Made by a program: the position numbers and the translations under genes
Shown: positions 63,800 to 64,000 of the stretch, piece by piece
Numbering within the stretch: position 1 is the stretch's first letter
Layout: each line of letters starts with the position of its first letter
The notes under the pieces: model-generated
Told to the model about the DNA's origin: nothing
Seen by the model: the letters and a program-made list of their open reading frames with translations, nothing else
Databases searched by the model: none
Assembly: GCF_900117425.1 (NCBI RefSeq)
Contig: NZ_FPEH01000015.1
Coordinates: forward strand, 248,001 to 312,000
DNA: 64,000 nucleotides
Reading direction: 5' to 3'
Source: Novosphingobium sp. NDB2Meth1
GTDB taxonomy: Bacteria > Pseudomonadota > Alphaproteobacteria > Sphingomonadales > Sphingomonadaceae

Positions 63800-64000
63800 C
63801 GATCACCGCTCCCGTCATGCTCGCAGGCGCATCGAGCGCGCAGAACACGCCGATGGCCGCGATTTCCTCCGGGCTCGCCACCCGGCCCAGCGGAATGTCC
63901 GCCAGCAGCCCCGGTCCGCCCCGGCTGGCGAGGTAATCGCCCGCCATGTCGGTATTCGTGAAGCCCGGCGTCACCGCAAAGCTCAGGATGCCCTGCGCGG
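63771..64000 (-). CDS. Short-chain dehydrogenase/reductase, C-terminal fragment
   Basis: Only the last 76 codons are in the window. AQGILSFAVTPGFTNTDMAGDYL corresponds to the V-x-PG-x-x-x-T segment after the SDR active site. DIPLGRVASPEEIAAIGVFCALDAPASMTGAVIDANGASFVR is the typical C-terminal end of 3-oxoacyl-ACP-reductase-like SDRs. The catalytic and cofactor regions lie beyond the right edge. It probably precedes the metallo-hydrolase in one transcript. Confidence 0.85.
   Translation of the reverse strand, partial: AQGILSFAVTPGFTNTDMAGDYLASRGGPGLLADIPLGRVASPEEIAAIGVFCALDAPASMTGAVIDANGASFVR

Overview
The window is GC-rich chromosomal DNA from a sphingomonad-type alphaproteobacterium, probably close to Novosphingobium or Sphingobium. 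That reading rests on three things: two TonB-dependent receptors paired with catabolic and sulfur genes, short GC-rich intergenic palindromes of the kind common in that order, and heavy use of 4-nt stop/start overlaps. It is inferred from gene content, not from a marker gene. I saw no rRNA, tRNA, CRISPR array, insertion sequence or phage gene.

Left third (1-23.8 kb), accessory catabolism. A truncated quinone-oxidoreductase-like gene and a 3-hydroxyisobutyrate-dehydrogenase-like gene run rightward. They converge on a leftward six-gene unit (1.4-11.9 kb): TonB receptor, TPR-sulfotransferase, MFS transporter, aldehyde dehydrogenase, enolase-superfamily enzyme and GMC oxidoreductase. Divergent from it, a tightly packed rightward operon (12.5-22.4 kb) encodes a GbcA-like Rieske N-demethylase, a transsulfuration-family PLP enzyme, a two-subunit opine/HcnBC-type flavin dehydrogenase and a complete heterotetrameric sarcosine oxidase (SoxBDAG). 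This looks like a pathway for oxidative N-demethylation and cleavage of a methylated amino acid or betaine of unknown identity. It is the best candidate in the window for an undescribed system. An unassigned FAD enzyme lies convergent to it.

Middle (23.9-36.5 kb), signalling and general metabolism: two PilZ proteins, a pirin divergent from a LysR regulator, an acyl-CoA dehydrogenase, an HD-GYP protein with a substituted HD motif, a COG2509 flavoprotein, a GST/maleylacetoacetate isomerase, a membrane dipeptidase, and the ppk-ppx polyphosphate pair.

36.9-43.4 kb is a sulfur-uptake unit: Tat-type lipoprotein sulfate-binding protein, CysT, CysW, CysA, a YezD-family small protein and a TonB receptor. 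Two direct repeats lie upstream. 43.5-53.7 kb holds an AIM24-like protein, an H-NOX sensor translationally coupled to a GAF-GGDEF-EAL protein, ahpC-ahpF, a MarR regulator, a cytochrome c, an AT-rich islet with a PsiE-like membrane protein, a FucP-family sugar transporter and an Rrf2 regulator broken by a 10-bp tandem duplication.

Right end (53.8-64 kb) is mostly housekeeping: bamD, a glycosyltransferase with a LpxH-like phosphatase, recN, a GNAT protein, ligA (with a palindromic insertion and a 13-G run), a small hypothetical protein, a CinA-like protein lacking the usual nucleophile, prmA, a subclass-B3-type metallo-hydrolase and a truncated SDR.
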